From assembly GCA_037447655.1 (NCBI GenBank), contig JBBHKE010001963.1:8758-70757 (forward strand): a DNA stretch of 62,000 nt. The letters are read 5' to 3'. Source of the stretch: Zygnema cylindricum (lineage: Eukaryota; Streptophyta; Zygnematophyceae; Zygnematales; Zygnemataceae). A program made the position numbers and the translations under genes. The notes beneath the pieces were generated by a model that worked only from the letters and a program-made list of their open reading frames with translations, made no database searches and was not told the DNA's origin. Shown in pieces: positions 22,401-42,902 of this stretch; the first letter of the stretch is position 1, and each line of letters begins with the position of its first letter.

Positions 22401-23726
22401 GACTGTTTAAAACCCTTTATTTTACTGCACCGTCGATCACACTATAAGCGCTAGGAATTAGTTAATATGAGAACTGTTTTAGTGTCGATATCAGTTTATG
22501 GGGCGAATGGTGTGGACAGTTGTTAACCACACGTAAGAAAAAAACAATGAGAAAATTCAACGCTACTTCGCGTTGAGAGGGCAAAAAATTATACTGTATT
22601 AGTGTTATTAACCCTGATAGTGAGTCACGTTGTATTCGTTAAAGGTCTTTTCTCACGCTGTATTGGTTAAAGGTGTTTCTTGTATGAAAATTCAGATGTT
22701 CTTTTTTCGGTGTTTACTGTGTTAATGGTGAAACATTATGGGCTTGGGTTGCAGAGCAGAGCAATTTCACGATCATTCAATCGCTGGCTGGAAGTTGACC
22801 TGGTAAGTTTGTATTTTTCTTTTGTTTATAAGTTTACACCTTTAGCATGAAGGGAATTTGAAGTCTGTAGCGAAAGTTCTATCTGTAGCAGCTATCCAAG
22901 TTGTATCTATATGTGATTTTTTTTCATGTTCCCTCTGTAGAGAGCGTGGAGCTTGAGGCTTGACGGTAGATACTCCTTCGAAGGTCAACCAGTTGGTGGC
23001 CTACAGGCTTGAAACTGACTTTTCCCTTAAACTAAGACAGGTCGGGAAAATGTCGGTGGCGGCTTTCAGGCAGCTTCGCATATGGAGAGGGAAATTTTGG
23101 AGAGAAATTCAAACACTAATCAAGCAGCTCTCCTTGCTAAAGTAGCTGCATTGGAGGCTGAGATGGAGGCTTCACAGAGAGCACTGGAAGCCGCAAATGT
23201 GAAACTGCAAGAAAATGACGGTGTTTTGCAAGTTTCAGATGATTTGATCATTGCCGAGGTGAAAGAGGAGGATGACTTGGAGTGTGATGTTGTGACTCGC
23301 ACCTGCACTAGTACCAAGGATGAAGAGGTGGGGTTTTAAAATTTTGCTTTCCGATGTTGTGATACGTTTGTCATACTGTTTTAATCTGTAAAATGTTTGC
23401 ACTCTAACACAGACACTCCATTAGATAGTGGTTAGTTAATGCGGATTTGGAACTCTGAACTTCGGTTAATTTAGAGTGAGAAGGGTAAAGAGGAAGAAAG
23501 GTTAATTGATGACCGACCTGGAGGATGATCTTTTCTAAAAGAACGTTTTTTGACGCCTACTGACTAAACATGTTAATTGCAGGAGGAGGTGAAGGAGGCG
23601 ACAGAGGAGGTTCTTTCATTAAATGGAAGTGGCAACAGTAGAGAAGGTCGTGGACACCTTGAATGCACATTTCAAAAGAATGCAATCCTAGTTGTGACGT
23701 TCGTCTCTTGTGAAATGTGCGATTAG
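19498..23726 (+). CDS. Plastid dual-specificity phosphatase, phosphoglucan-phosphatase-like
   Basis: Exons by splice phase: up to 19746 (start uncertain), 20043-20156, 20826-20900, 21048-21137, 21258-21389, 21949-22048, 22278-22381, 22755-22802, 22941-22965, 23041-23327 and 23583-23726 (TAG). The first exon is Ser/Thr/Arg-rich like a chloroplast transit peptide. The catalytic domain runs from NWDAVTPQLIIGSCPRSAKD through VNLQSD and VPIRDFDHGD (general-acid loop) to HCTAGINRAS, the HCxxGxxR phosphatase signature whose cysteine attacks phosphate. CTAG resembles SEX4 of starch breakdown, but there is no carbohydrate-binding module; instead a segment KEIYGNRCAGG..DWAGAQ (reminiscent of DUF2934) and a glutamate-rich coiled-coil tail (AALEAEMEASQRALEAANVK) follow. 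Substrate is inferred, not shown. A 203-bp MITE sits 50 bp before the 21949 exon. The 22941 exon is only 25 nt. Confidence 0.8.
20677..20730 (+). repeat. Duplicated splice acceptor and exon start (decoy)
   Basis: This segment repeats 20786-20840, the end of the intron plus the first codons of the phosphatase exon at 20826: both read AATGTGTACAG|GATCGACTAG. The upstream copy then diverges into GGGAGAGG-rich sequence. The offset is about 108 bp. If used, it would add codons and change the frame. Confidence 0.8.
21410..21672. repeat. Polypyrimidine tract in phosphatase intron
   Basis: About 260 bp of CCTTCTCC/CCCCTCTCCC sequence. Long Pro/Ser-rich or Gly/Glu-rich ORFs here are artefacts. Confidence 0.85.
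21696..21898. mobile_element. 203-bp TA-flanked MITE (Tc1/mariner-like), copy 2
   Basis: TA-CACCGCGAATCGTTATTAG at the left and CTAATAACGATTCGCGGTG-TA at the right give perfect 19-bp inverted repeats. The length equals that of copy 1 (322-524) and the interior differs at only a few positions by eye, suggesting fairly recent activity. It lies in an intron, 50 bp before a coding exon. Confidence 0.88.
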
Positions 23727-26532
23727 TAGCTTTTAGAAAGTCGGATAAACTGGCAAGACCTGAGCTGTTTGGGTATTCTTTCTTATTTATTTGCACCAAG
23801 GACATGCCATATAGCTAGTTTGTAAAAGCTAAATTGGGCAGGAGAGCAAACCAGAGTAGAGCACATGGACTCGTGGCGGTTGCTTTCTTAAGTTAGTGCA
23901 AACAGGTCAAAACAATGTAGAGGTGTTAAAAACGCTGTTGAGGCTTGTTGACATAAAGCTCCATGGCCGGAGATACTATGCAACACATACAGCATAGGAA
24001 GTAATAGATTTTAGTGTTTTGTCCATTTCGATCTGTATCACATCAGAGCAAGGTTATTGCAGTAATACCTTATTGCAAGGTAAATAGAAGGTAAAAAAAT
24101 GGAAAAGAAAACAGGATGAAGAACAAGCTTTCGATTGAAGTGGGAAAGCAAAATGTAAGAAGGTTGTGAAGGTATAACATGTTTCCACAAAGGATAAACT
24201 TCTCTGTTTCAATGTTCTCGCTGAAGAAGTCTGCTTGGATCAAATATGTAAAACTCGACACAGTTGCTTCTTCGCTGTTTCTGGAGTCTACACAGGACGT
24301 TGCAATGTTTTAAAACGTGAATCGTCTTGATGCCTGGATGGGTTGTTCGAGTCTTGTAGATGTTGTGGCCATGTTTTATACTGTTGTTGTAACAGTAATT
24401 GTCTTGTCATTTTTCCCCTTAATCACCTCAACTTAGTGCTTTAATCAGTGTTGTGTAGCGATGGTCGGACCAAAAAGATGTCCTACCACCAACATGCAAA
24501 ACTCGGTTGGCCAAGTTGGCGATATTACCGGTGTTTGAACAGCTAAATTATCGTCAATAATAGTTTGCCTTCGACTGCCAAATATTGCAGTATATTAACA
24601 TCTTGTCGCACTATACAATGTAATATTATAGGATACAGTATAAATGTAAAACGTATTAAAGCGTACTAAAAAGCAGACGACAAAAATGTACTATGGGATT
24701 ATTAAGATATAATCCTCCTATAATTGTTGAGGACAATGACATATAACACCATGTGACAGCACAATAATTATCTACAAGTTTTATGTCACGCTTTGCCACG
24801 TGATAGCACGCACGCCAAGTACAATCCCTAAAAAGGCTATATACACAGAATAAATTAAAAAGCACGATGGTAAACCACCTGAGTCCGGGTGGTACAAAAG
24901 GAATTTGAAGTACGGCAACCTGCAAAAATGAAAAATTACAAAAATATAACGACTGCGGACCATTCCTGAGGATAGCCATACACTCAGACTTCGGCCTGGC
25001 CTTCCTCATCTGCCTTTGCTCGGCTCTTGTTTGCTCGTAGCACCAGTGTTTCTGTTTCCGATAAAAAACAACAAAGAACAAAAGCAAAGCTGAAGTCCTT
25101 GGTTCTATGGACACTCGTAACTCTTCAAAAGAACCGGATCATGTTTCAAGCTTTTGACTATAGATTACAATTACGAGAGACAACATGGTTTGTCTTACCT
25201 ACAGCATACCACAGGTCTCTTATCTCCCCATACCTGGAAAGCTCCGTCACCTCCACCTCCTCCCCTCTTCATCGTCATCTCATCTCACATCTACAAGCCA
25301 ACCAGGCAGACAGAGGAGCTCGACCGAATCCCTATGAAGAATAAACTTTGACCACACTAAGTTTGGCTTCAATGACAAGGAAACGCCCTCCTGGTCCAGA
25401 CCGAATCACCACGTTGTATAAGATTCACAGTACTCAAACAGTTGCTGTTATTTTCATTTGTGAAATATAAAGCCATGTCTGGGATTTGCTTACTAATTGT
25501 ATTTGGAACTTGTCCTTTTTGAATCAGTAATAATATTTAATTACACCACGCGGCAGCACACCTAAGTACTCAATAGAAATTGGCGTCAAACTCTCCAGTG
25601 TAGCACTCTCATTGCCACATTTCTTTACCGCTGCGACAGTTACCTTTGCCTTTCACCATCCTATGACCAGAACACGTTGCAAAGTGGCAAACTGACAAAC
25701 TGTGGCCGTGCTCTTGATCACCCGACAACCTTGCCTAGCACCTGTCTTTCCCTCTGACTGGCGGACATCTCTACCAGCCTGCCAGTTTGGCTGCCCAGCC
25801 AGCTGCCGCCACCATCGCCCCCCCACCCCCCTGTGCCGCCCCAGGCCGCCCCGTCTGTCCCAAGGTCGCCCCCGGCGTCCAGGCAGGGGCCGCCAGGTCT
25901 GCCAGGCTGGCGGGAGAAACACTCGCACATGCCGGGCAGGCAAACGACGCATACCGTACAAGAGGGAGAGGGAGAGGTGAAAAAAAGGGGAGGGGAGAAG
26001 AGGGTGAAGGAGAGGGAGAGGGAGTGGGTAGGGAGAGGGAGAGGGAGAGGGAGAGGGACATGCAATGCTGCTGCTTTTTACTGTGTGTCACAATAATAAG
26101 ATCCTTTCCATTCGAAGTCACAGGAATAAGCCATCACAAATAACAACCTACTTGCCCATTTCTTTTGCCACTTTTCTATTTCCTTTTCAAAGAGAAGTGA
26201 AGCGATGGCAAGACCAAAATTCAAAAGTTCATCAGTTTCCCTTGCACTTTAAGCCTGCTACAATTGACAGCAAAATTTGATCCTTTCTCTAACCTTCTGC
26301 TGCCCAAAACAAACAGCTTCACCTTACAAAAGAAAAAGATAAGGAAAATCACCACAGTTGACAATAATTTTGAACAAAACACAATAGATCTCACGGTGTC
26401 TTCGCAGAGTGTTGACAACAAAAACAATCAACTAAGGGAATCCCAGAAAAAACAGAATCCAAAGTTGGATCTGTTCAACTCTCCTAACAAGATTCACATA
26501 AACACTTCACCAAAGTTTCCACCCTTATGATC
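23727..26532. other. Intergenic region with repeats
   Basis: No gene is recognised between the phosphatase stop and the TAF15-like stop. A possible hAT-like start (CAGTGTTGTGTAGCGATGG) is at about 24447. The block GCACGATGGTAAACC at about 24862 recurs near position 143. A GC-rich block at 25720-25950 has open frames on both strands without recognisable domains. Confidence 0.4.
25962..26060. repeat. (GGGAGA)n microsatellite
   Basis: GAGAGGGAGAGGG units. Arginine/glutamate or serine/leucine ORFs across it are artefacts. Confidence 0.85.
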
Positions 26533-28591
26533 TTAATCGAAACGATCACGCTCACGTTCTCTCCTCCGTTCCTGTGGGAACTCCCTTTCCCTGCCTCTAT
26601 CCCGATCTCTACTTCGGCCATAGTCATCACCATCGCGACTGTGGTTCCTTCCCCTCTCGCGATCTCTGTCATAGTCCCATTCGCGATCGCCTTTCTCTGA
26701 GTCCCTGTCTCGATTGCGACCTCGATCGTAGACCCGGTCGTCATCTCGCTCATCATGCGACCGGTTTCCGTTTCGACCGTCACTTCGGGCGTCGCTTTCA
26801 CTTCGATCGTTTCCTCTCCACTCTCTACTGCCGCCTCTTTCAAACCTCTGTGCACCATCCAGACGGGTCCAAGGAATCAACAATCCACAAAAGTGAACAT
26901 CACGTTAGCTCAAACGCTAATCAATATGCAAACAGCTCCATAAAAGTCTCAAGTGAAGCAGGCTTATTATACCTGCTTATCGCGGTCTTTCACATCTTCT
27001 GTGACCCACCCAGCCTTCCCTGCTTGAGGAACAGCAGCAGAGGAAGTATCCACCTTTTTTCGATACTTTTTCTTCAAGATTCCAAACTCATCGTACATTT
27101 CTCCGTCATCCTGCAAGCTCCCACTGCTGTTGTCAATCCACAGGGAAGTAGGCATACATGGCAGAATAGCTACTTTTGTGTGTACCGCTCCTTCCCGTCT
27201 TGCAGCTTCAGAAGCCTTAGTAAGGACTGACGCCTGCGTCCAACCAGAAGGTCCCTTACCTCTTCCAGCTCCTTGCGGCGACGTTTTGTCTCCTCGATCT
27301 CTGCTTCATCAAACTCTTTGTAGCCACCGGCGCGGCCCTCTCTGCAGAACATTCGAAACTATCCAACAGTAAGGTCTCCAATTGTGTCACCGCACAAGTA
27401 CGGACCACAAGTGACGGCATTGATTAAAGCTTCTCAACAAACATCACAGAACAACAGCAAAAACAGTAGCCAAACTTGCAGACCATGTTCTAGCGCTAAA
27501 ATAAATTAAGTTTTCTGAGTAAGTTTGACATCAGACCTGGGTCCACTTTCATTAAAACCCGGCCGATTTGTGTTGCAGATGTTGCATTTATTGCGTTTGG
27601 CCCAGTTCACATTGCCGCACCTGGAAGACACACCACCATCCCCTCTGTCATCCGCCATCGCCCGAATGCAGATGTACCACAAACCGCAAACTTGATTGGC
27701 TGGAGGAGACGAGGAGACAGCAGAACATGCGTAATCATGCCGGTCCAAACAGCCACGGAAACCTAAACTGTTCCCCTATCTTGTCCAGCAAACATGATAG
27801 GAGAAAAGAGAGAGAGAGCGAGTGAGAGAGAGAGAGAGAGAAAGCACGAGTCTCACATCGGACAGGGCCAGTCGTTGGGTCCGAACAAGCCTGGAGGACC
27901 GCCTGGTCCTCCTCTCCCTCTGCCGGAATCAGTTCGCCCACGGCCTCTACCACCTCCAGCGGGCCCCCTCCCTCCACCCCCCGCCCCGGGAGGCCGCGGA
28001 GTATTGCAGCGATTGCACTCTCCGCGAAACGAAAAGTTGACATTGTTGCAGCTGCCACGTGACACGTGTTACACACCACTCAGCATCAGCCCCTACGTGC
28101 TGACGTCATCCCCTACCTCAGCACCTCATCTCTCACTGCCGCCCATGGAGAGCAGCGAGGCAAAATCCAAACCGGCATGGAAAGGAGCGATGGCAGCAGC
28201 AGCAGCAGCGGAAGGCCGGACAGAAAGAAATCAAGAAGGAAAGAAAGGAAGAGAGAAGGAAAGGAAAAAGGCAAGAAAGAAAGAAATAGGGAAAGAGAGA
28301 AAGCCATGAGGTCTATCCGCTAGCCCGGCCCATCCCCTGGGTCTCTGTGACGGCGCTGCTCACCCCAGCTGGCACACTCACAGACCTTGGATTAGGGCAT
28401 GGCCAATCCCCCTCCTGCTGCCATGGCTTGCCTCTCCCACCACCTTCCCCCCGCCCTCTCCCTCCTCCGGGAGATGGTCCGCCATAGTCTCCACCAAACT
28501 CTCCTCCTAGTGGAGGCGGCGCGAGGTGCGGCCCTCCCGCCGGAGGCAAACCTGGAGCTCCTCCTCCCCCGCCGTCATAGGGATCCGCCAT
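26533..28591 (-). CDS. TAF15: TAF15-like RanBP2 zinc-finger protein without RRM
   Basis: Minus-strand exons: 28591-28386, 28051-27857, 27620-27537, 27341-27260, 27110-26973 and 26847-26533 (TAA), giving 339 residues with all phases matching. It starts MADPYDGGGGGAPG, a Gly-rich low-complexity region. Two RanBP2-type zinc fingers follow: GDWPCPNPSCNNVNF..CNRC and NDWPCPMCGNVNWAKRNKCN with CNTNRPG; these C4 fingers bind single-stranded RNA in the FET/TAF15 family. Then come GGYKEFDEAEIEETKRRR and DDGEMYDEFGILKKKYRKK, the conserved C-terminal block of plant TAF15, and an Arg/Asp-Arg/Glu-rich tail. Plant TAF15 proteins usually have an RRM before the fingers; none is seen here. Role in transcription or RNA processing is inferred from the family. 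The first ATG could lie further upstream. Confidence 0.87.
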
Positions 28592-28679
28592 TCCTCGCCA
28601 GTCGCCCGCCAGTCCACCGCCAGCAGCCGGACACGCGGCCAATGGCGGGGAAGCAGACGGAGTCTGTCCTAACTGGCCC

Positions 28680-28760
28680 GGTACTGTACTGTACTGTACT
28701 GTACTGTGATGTACCTGTCGTGTACTGTAATGTACTGTATCGTACACTACAACAATACTG
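28680..28760. repeat. (GTACT)n repeat upstream of TAF15-like
   Basis: Five or six GTACT pentamers, followed by scattered TGTACTGTA units. It lies about 90-170 bp upstream of the minus-strand start codon, so within the likely promoter or 5' UTR. Confidence 0.8.
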
Positions 28761-28898
28761 TAATGGGAGAAGGTTTTCTCAGGCCTGATTCTTTTGTGAC
28801 TGCACGCTCTCACGTCATTTTTAAAATTTCGTACGCCTTTTTGTGTTTTGACGGCAACGTCCACGGTCACAATGTTACAGTTGTAGTGCATTTTCGAG

Positions 28899-29315
28899 GG
28901 CGGCCGGTTATAATTTTTAAGGCGGCCGTTTATAATTTTTAAGGAGGCCGTTTATAATTTTTAAGGCGGCCGTTTATAATTTGTAAGGAGGCCGTTTATA
29001 ATTTTTAAGGCGGCCGTTTATAATTTTTAAGGCGGCCGGTTATAATTTTTAAGGCGGCCGGTTATAATTTTTAAGGCGGCCGGTTATAATTTTAAGGCGG
29101 CCGGTTATAATGTTTTAGGCGGCCGGTTATAATTTTTAAGGCGACCGGTTATAATTTTTAAGTCGGCCGGTTATATTTTTTAAGGCGGCCGTTTATAATT
29201 TTTAAGGAGGCCGTTTATAATTTTTAAGGCGGCCGTTTATAATTTGTAAGGAGGCCGTTTATAATTTTTAAGGCGGCCGTTTATAATTTTTAAGGCGGCC
29301 GGTTATAATTTTTAA
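28899..29315. repeat. 22-bp minisatellite with 263-bp higher-order period (left part)
   Basis: Head-to-tail units of about 22 bp (GGCGGCCGGTTATAA followed by a T-run and AA) with sequence variants. The variant order repeats: the unique GTAAGG variant at 28983 recurs at 29246, a period of 263 bp (12 units). The repeats are contiguous, without spacers. Confidence 0.93.
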
Positions 29316-29982
29316 GGGTATGGTTACATCAGGAGGTCTCTGTAATAGTACGGACAGCAAAATTTCTGTATTACAGAGGCCTCGGTTACATCGCGTATCA
29401 TCTGTAAACAAGTTTTTCCATACGTGTTCTGATTTGAGTGATTCCACGTAGGTCGACGATCAAATCTATAAAATCGTCAAAGATTTGGAAACCGACCATT
29501 TTCGTATAAAAATCCGTACTTGCGTATTACGTACGTGTACTTCACAAGTGTACCGCGTCAATGTACCTCAGAGATCTCCTTCACGCTGCTGACTTTCAGG
29601 AAAAAACCGTATTTCTTTTCGGCAAAAATTTTACGGTCACCTTGTCCGAAGGCACGTGACTTTGTGGACGTGTGAAAATTTTCATATTTCATCGACGCAC
29701 GTGTCTGACGTCCAGGTGTAGCGATTTGACTGGTTCTGTATTGCTGAACCCACCTCGGCGAGGTGGGTTCACCAATACAGAGGCGTATGGAGCGATTGCT
29801 TCACAGATGAAGACCAAAATGTAATCGGACGGTCGATGTCTTCTCCTGGATACTTGGAGAATCGTAATCTTATTTTCTGTAATGTTGTTTTTAAGAAACT
29901 CACGAAAATATAGTACGGCATGGTACGGGCAAGTACAAAATTCTGTATTAAACCTCACTTTTCGTCTGATGTAACCATACCC
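29316..29982. mobile_element. 667-bp PIF/Harbinger-type MITE
   Basis: It begins GGGTATGGTTACATCAG and ends CTGATGTAACCATACCC, perfect 17-bp inverted repeats. It is flanked by TAA on both sides (29313-29315, 29983-29985), the 3-bp TWA duplication typical of PIF/Harbinger. Removing element plus one TAA restores the minisatellite unit and its 263-bp period exactly. No transposase is present. Confidence 0.9.
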
Positions 29983-30150
29983 TAAGGCGGCCGGTTATAA
30001 TTTTTAAGGCGGCCGGTTATAATTTTAAGGCGGCCGGTTATAATGTTTTAGGCGGCCGGTTATAATTTTTAAGGCGACCGGTTATAATTTTTAAGTCGGC
30101 CGGTTATATTTTTTAAGGCGGCCGGTTAAAATGTTTTAGGCGGCCGGTTG
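29983..30150. repeat. 22-bp minisatellite (right part)
   Basis: This continues the array after the MITE. The short AATTTTAAGG variant at 30021 corresponds to 29088: 933 bp apart, which equals 263 plus 670 (element plus TAA). Confidence 0.92.
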
Positions 30151-30159
30151 CGAACACGT

Positions 30160-30700
30160 TACACCGCGCATCGTTATTAGTGTCAAAGTTTAAATAGTGT
30201 GGAAGTAAATATACCGTCATTGACGCTAATTAAGAATTAAAAAAAAAAAAAAAAAGGTGTATTCTAATTTCGGCGTTTATGCTAATTTGGGAACAGCAAA
30301 AATGGAATATTCGTTGTACGATTATATACATTAATATATGTATCCGTACAAAATATTGAAAATCGTACGCCGTCGTGAAATTTAAATATCCGTACATGTA
30401 AGACTAATTTACGTGTCAGAACAATCCCGTTTTTTTAGCGCACGATCCTATGCGTGCGCGTCTGATTTAACTCATTTTTTGCAAAATTTTCACTTGAAAA
30501 GGTACATTTGTGTACGGTTTGACATCGACCGTACACCACACTATTTAGATATTATTGTAATTCGTCCTTTACGCTATTTTGTACGGTACCTTAATTAACG
30601 TCAAGGAAAAAATAAAATCATGTATCCTATTTGAGGAAAAAAATCAAAATTTTAAGAACCCAAATTAGTGTCGTTGACACTAATAACGATGCGCGGTGTA
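30160..30700. mobile_element. TA-flanked MITE (Tc1/mariner-like), 541 bp with flanks
   Basis: TA-CACCGCGCATCGTTATTAG at the left and CTAATAACGATGCGCGGTG-TA at the right, with the adjoining TGTCA/TGACA also inverted. The interior has an A-run at 30238-30257. No transposase. Confidence 0.87.
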
Positions 30701-30814
30701 GTTTAGAGGACGGTAGGCACTGTGCCCGAAGTTCACTCGCAAAAGCAATTGTGAGAATGTTCGTACGTGTGCCGTACATCTACGCACGGTATTCGATTCT
30801 GGATAAGCGTGAAT

Positions 30815-30920
30815 ATTCAATATTCAATATTGAATATTCAATATTCAATGTCCGACGCCGGTTGCAGTTCATCGTTCGAAAGCGTCTACAGTACAGTACA
30901 GTACAGTACTGTACTGTAGT
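30815..30920. promoter_or_regulatory. Palindromic AATATTC and GTACT repeats upstream of SMG1
   Basis: At 30812-30848 ATATTCA/TGAATAT units form a near-perfect palindrome. At 30887-30920 CTACAGTACAGTACAGTAC runs into its inverse GTACTGTACTGTAG. Both lie 360-470 bp upstream of the SMG1 start codon. Either could form hairpins or bind dimeric factors; function is unknown. Confidence 0.5.
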
Positions 30921-31278
30921 CGAACCCGAGTACCCGACATTACGCTCGACGGGTACAGGGCTCACAGCATTTCACGCGAATGCCCCCTACTGAAGCGGCA
31001 AAAGAGTCTATATTGCAAAAATTGCAATGCACTTTTTAAAGTCGAGTCGACTGTCATCGCAACGGCATCCGGACTTCATGCAATTTGTACTTTTGGGGTC
31101 CGTACGCTGATTAGGGTTGGAGCTTGGAAAGCTTGGACTGCCCTTGCCTCCGGAGTGGTATCATCTTGCCTTCTCATCTTCTCGCACACAGGCTCTGGCG
31201 CAAGCCCGTTCATGATGTTCCTGCCACGCTCGTCTGACTGCCCCTTCTCTCCCTCTCTGCACGCCTCTGCCAATAGTA

Positions 31279-41116
<9,838 letters not shown>

Positions 41117-42902
41117 GGACCTGCAAACAGGCAGGGGGTCTGTGGAACAGAAGGGAGCCCGCCGGTTGGATCATGTTGCCCAGCTTAAAACCGGGTTTTT
41201 TCTGACCACACCACGGGAAAGTTGTAATCAGCCGACACTTTGTGTTAACGAGCTCTCCATCACGAAAAGCATTGTTACATACGCTTTGGCAGTACAGCAA
41301 GGTGATACTCCTTAATACACCTTACCACCTTAATACATTTTGCTCCAATGGTCGTCATTTTACTTTCACCGTGGATATACCCTGCGCTTGAAGCACCATG
41401 CACTATCATTTTTCTTACCTTTTGGATGCTTAGGTAAAACTAAGTTAGATGGTTGGTAATAATTTTTTTCCTTTGGGTGGGCCAGGAAGCGATTGAATTG
41501 GAGCAAGTCATATGCAATTGAGATGTGGTAACTGTCATGTTTAATAGATGTTATCAAATCATCAATCATAGTCTGCAGTAAGGCTGCATGCTCCATGGGA
41601 CACTCAACAATACGTGAGGATCAACGCACTTGTTCATGTCTATTGTGTAGCTGAACCTGTGTTGATTTTCCCAACCTTCGATTTATTATTTGTGCTACTC
41701 AATTATTTCTACACATTTTTTTCACCCGGCCAATTTTTCTGTACCTTTGATATTGTATGCTGTTTTTCCCTGGTTGCTTGGCTTTTTCACCTCTGCTACG
41801 TCTCTCTTAAGCACTGTTTATGTAGTCATTATTGCCGATGTCTGTTGTTTTTGCTGTTGTCGTTAACCATGATTTAGCCTTTTCTACACGACTAGCTATT
41901 CGTCTTCTTGGCGTCAATCTGAAGACACTGGTGAAATCACAAGCAGTGCCGGTTGTTTGTTCCCATTTAGCGTCTGCTGTATGCTTCTGCTGCTGCCAGC
42001 CCCACTGGGATGGACTCGATACTGTTGGTAACTGCAGTGCCCTTGCCTTACCGTTGCCGCTAGGCCACCAGCAAGGGGCTCAAAGACAAAACACAGTAAA
42101 TTCAAATGAGATAAAAATCACCAAGCACATAGTGTCTTACAGCAATTTGGATGTTGATTTTTTCTACTAGATCTGTCACCATCCTCACTCTTATAAGTTT
42201 TCCACATTACAGTCACATGTTCTCAAGTTACTGAGCATTGTGTGTTCATTCTGGCTAGCCTGCTGAAAACAAGCTTTTTGTGTGACATATGGCACTCTTT
42301 TGATGCCTGTCACGACCAATCAACTACTCCTGTCTTTCTCGCTCGTCTCTCACTCAACACTGGCTTCAAGGTAATGTCACCGTCTGCCAGTTGACGATCC
42401 ACTTAGATACGTTGTCCTAGCGAGGAATTTTTTTTCCATCCTACACTTGCCAGTGCCTACTGAAGGAAGATCTTTGAGACTTTTTGGCCAAAATTGGAAG
42501 ATAGTCCTCTTTTTTTGCTTTTCCCTTTAAAATAGCAAAGTAGTCTCGTAGGTCAAGTGCCTTAGCTGAAGGGCGGCCAAAGGGGAGAGGGGGTGGTTGG
42601 CGTTGATTCTCCAAGGTGATGTGTACTTTTTTCTTTTCTTTTCTTTGGTAGTTGATGTGCAGAATGCTATCCCCAATATTTTCAAAGATCGCCTTCTTTT
42701 CTTTTTCTTTTTCGTATTTTTTCGTTTGTTTTGTTTTGTCCTGTCTGTGATCTTTCTTATGCGTTTGCGTGTCAATCTGATTTACTTTTAATAATTTAAA
42801 GCTTTGATGGAAAAGTAAATTCATAAGTCTTCCCAAACAAAGCCTTAGAACAAGAACCACTTGAACCATGCACCATATCTTTCGTTAGATCACAGTTGTA
42901 AG

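Noticed and set aside
25653-26143. Pro/Arg-rich ORFs around a GC-rich block
   Set aside because: All frames on both strands are open because of composition and a GGGAGA microsatellite; there are no motifs or splice-consistent extensions.
28899-29315. CRISPR-like array
   Set aside because: Units are contiguous and related by gradual variants, with no unique spacers, and the context is eukaryotic. It is a minisatellite.
29316-29982. piggyBac-type element (TTAA target)
   Set aside because: The right flank has only TAA after CCC, and the 263-bp arithmetic fits a 3-bp TAA duplication, so PIF/Harbinger fits better.
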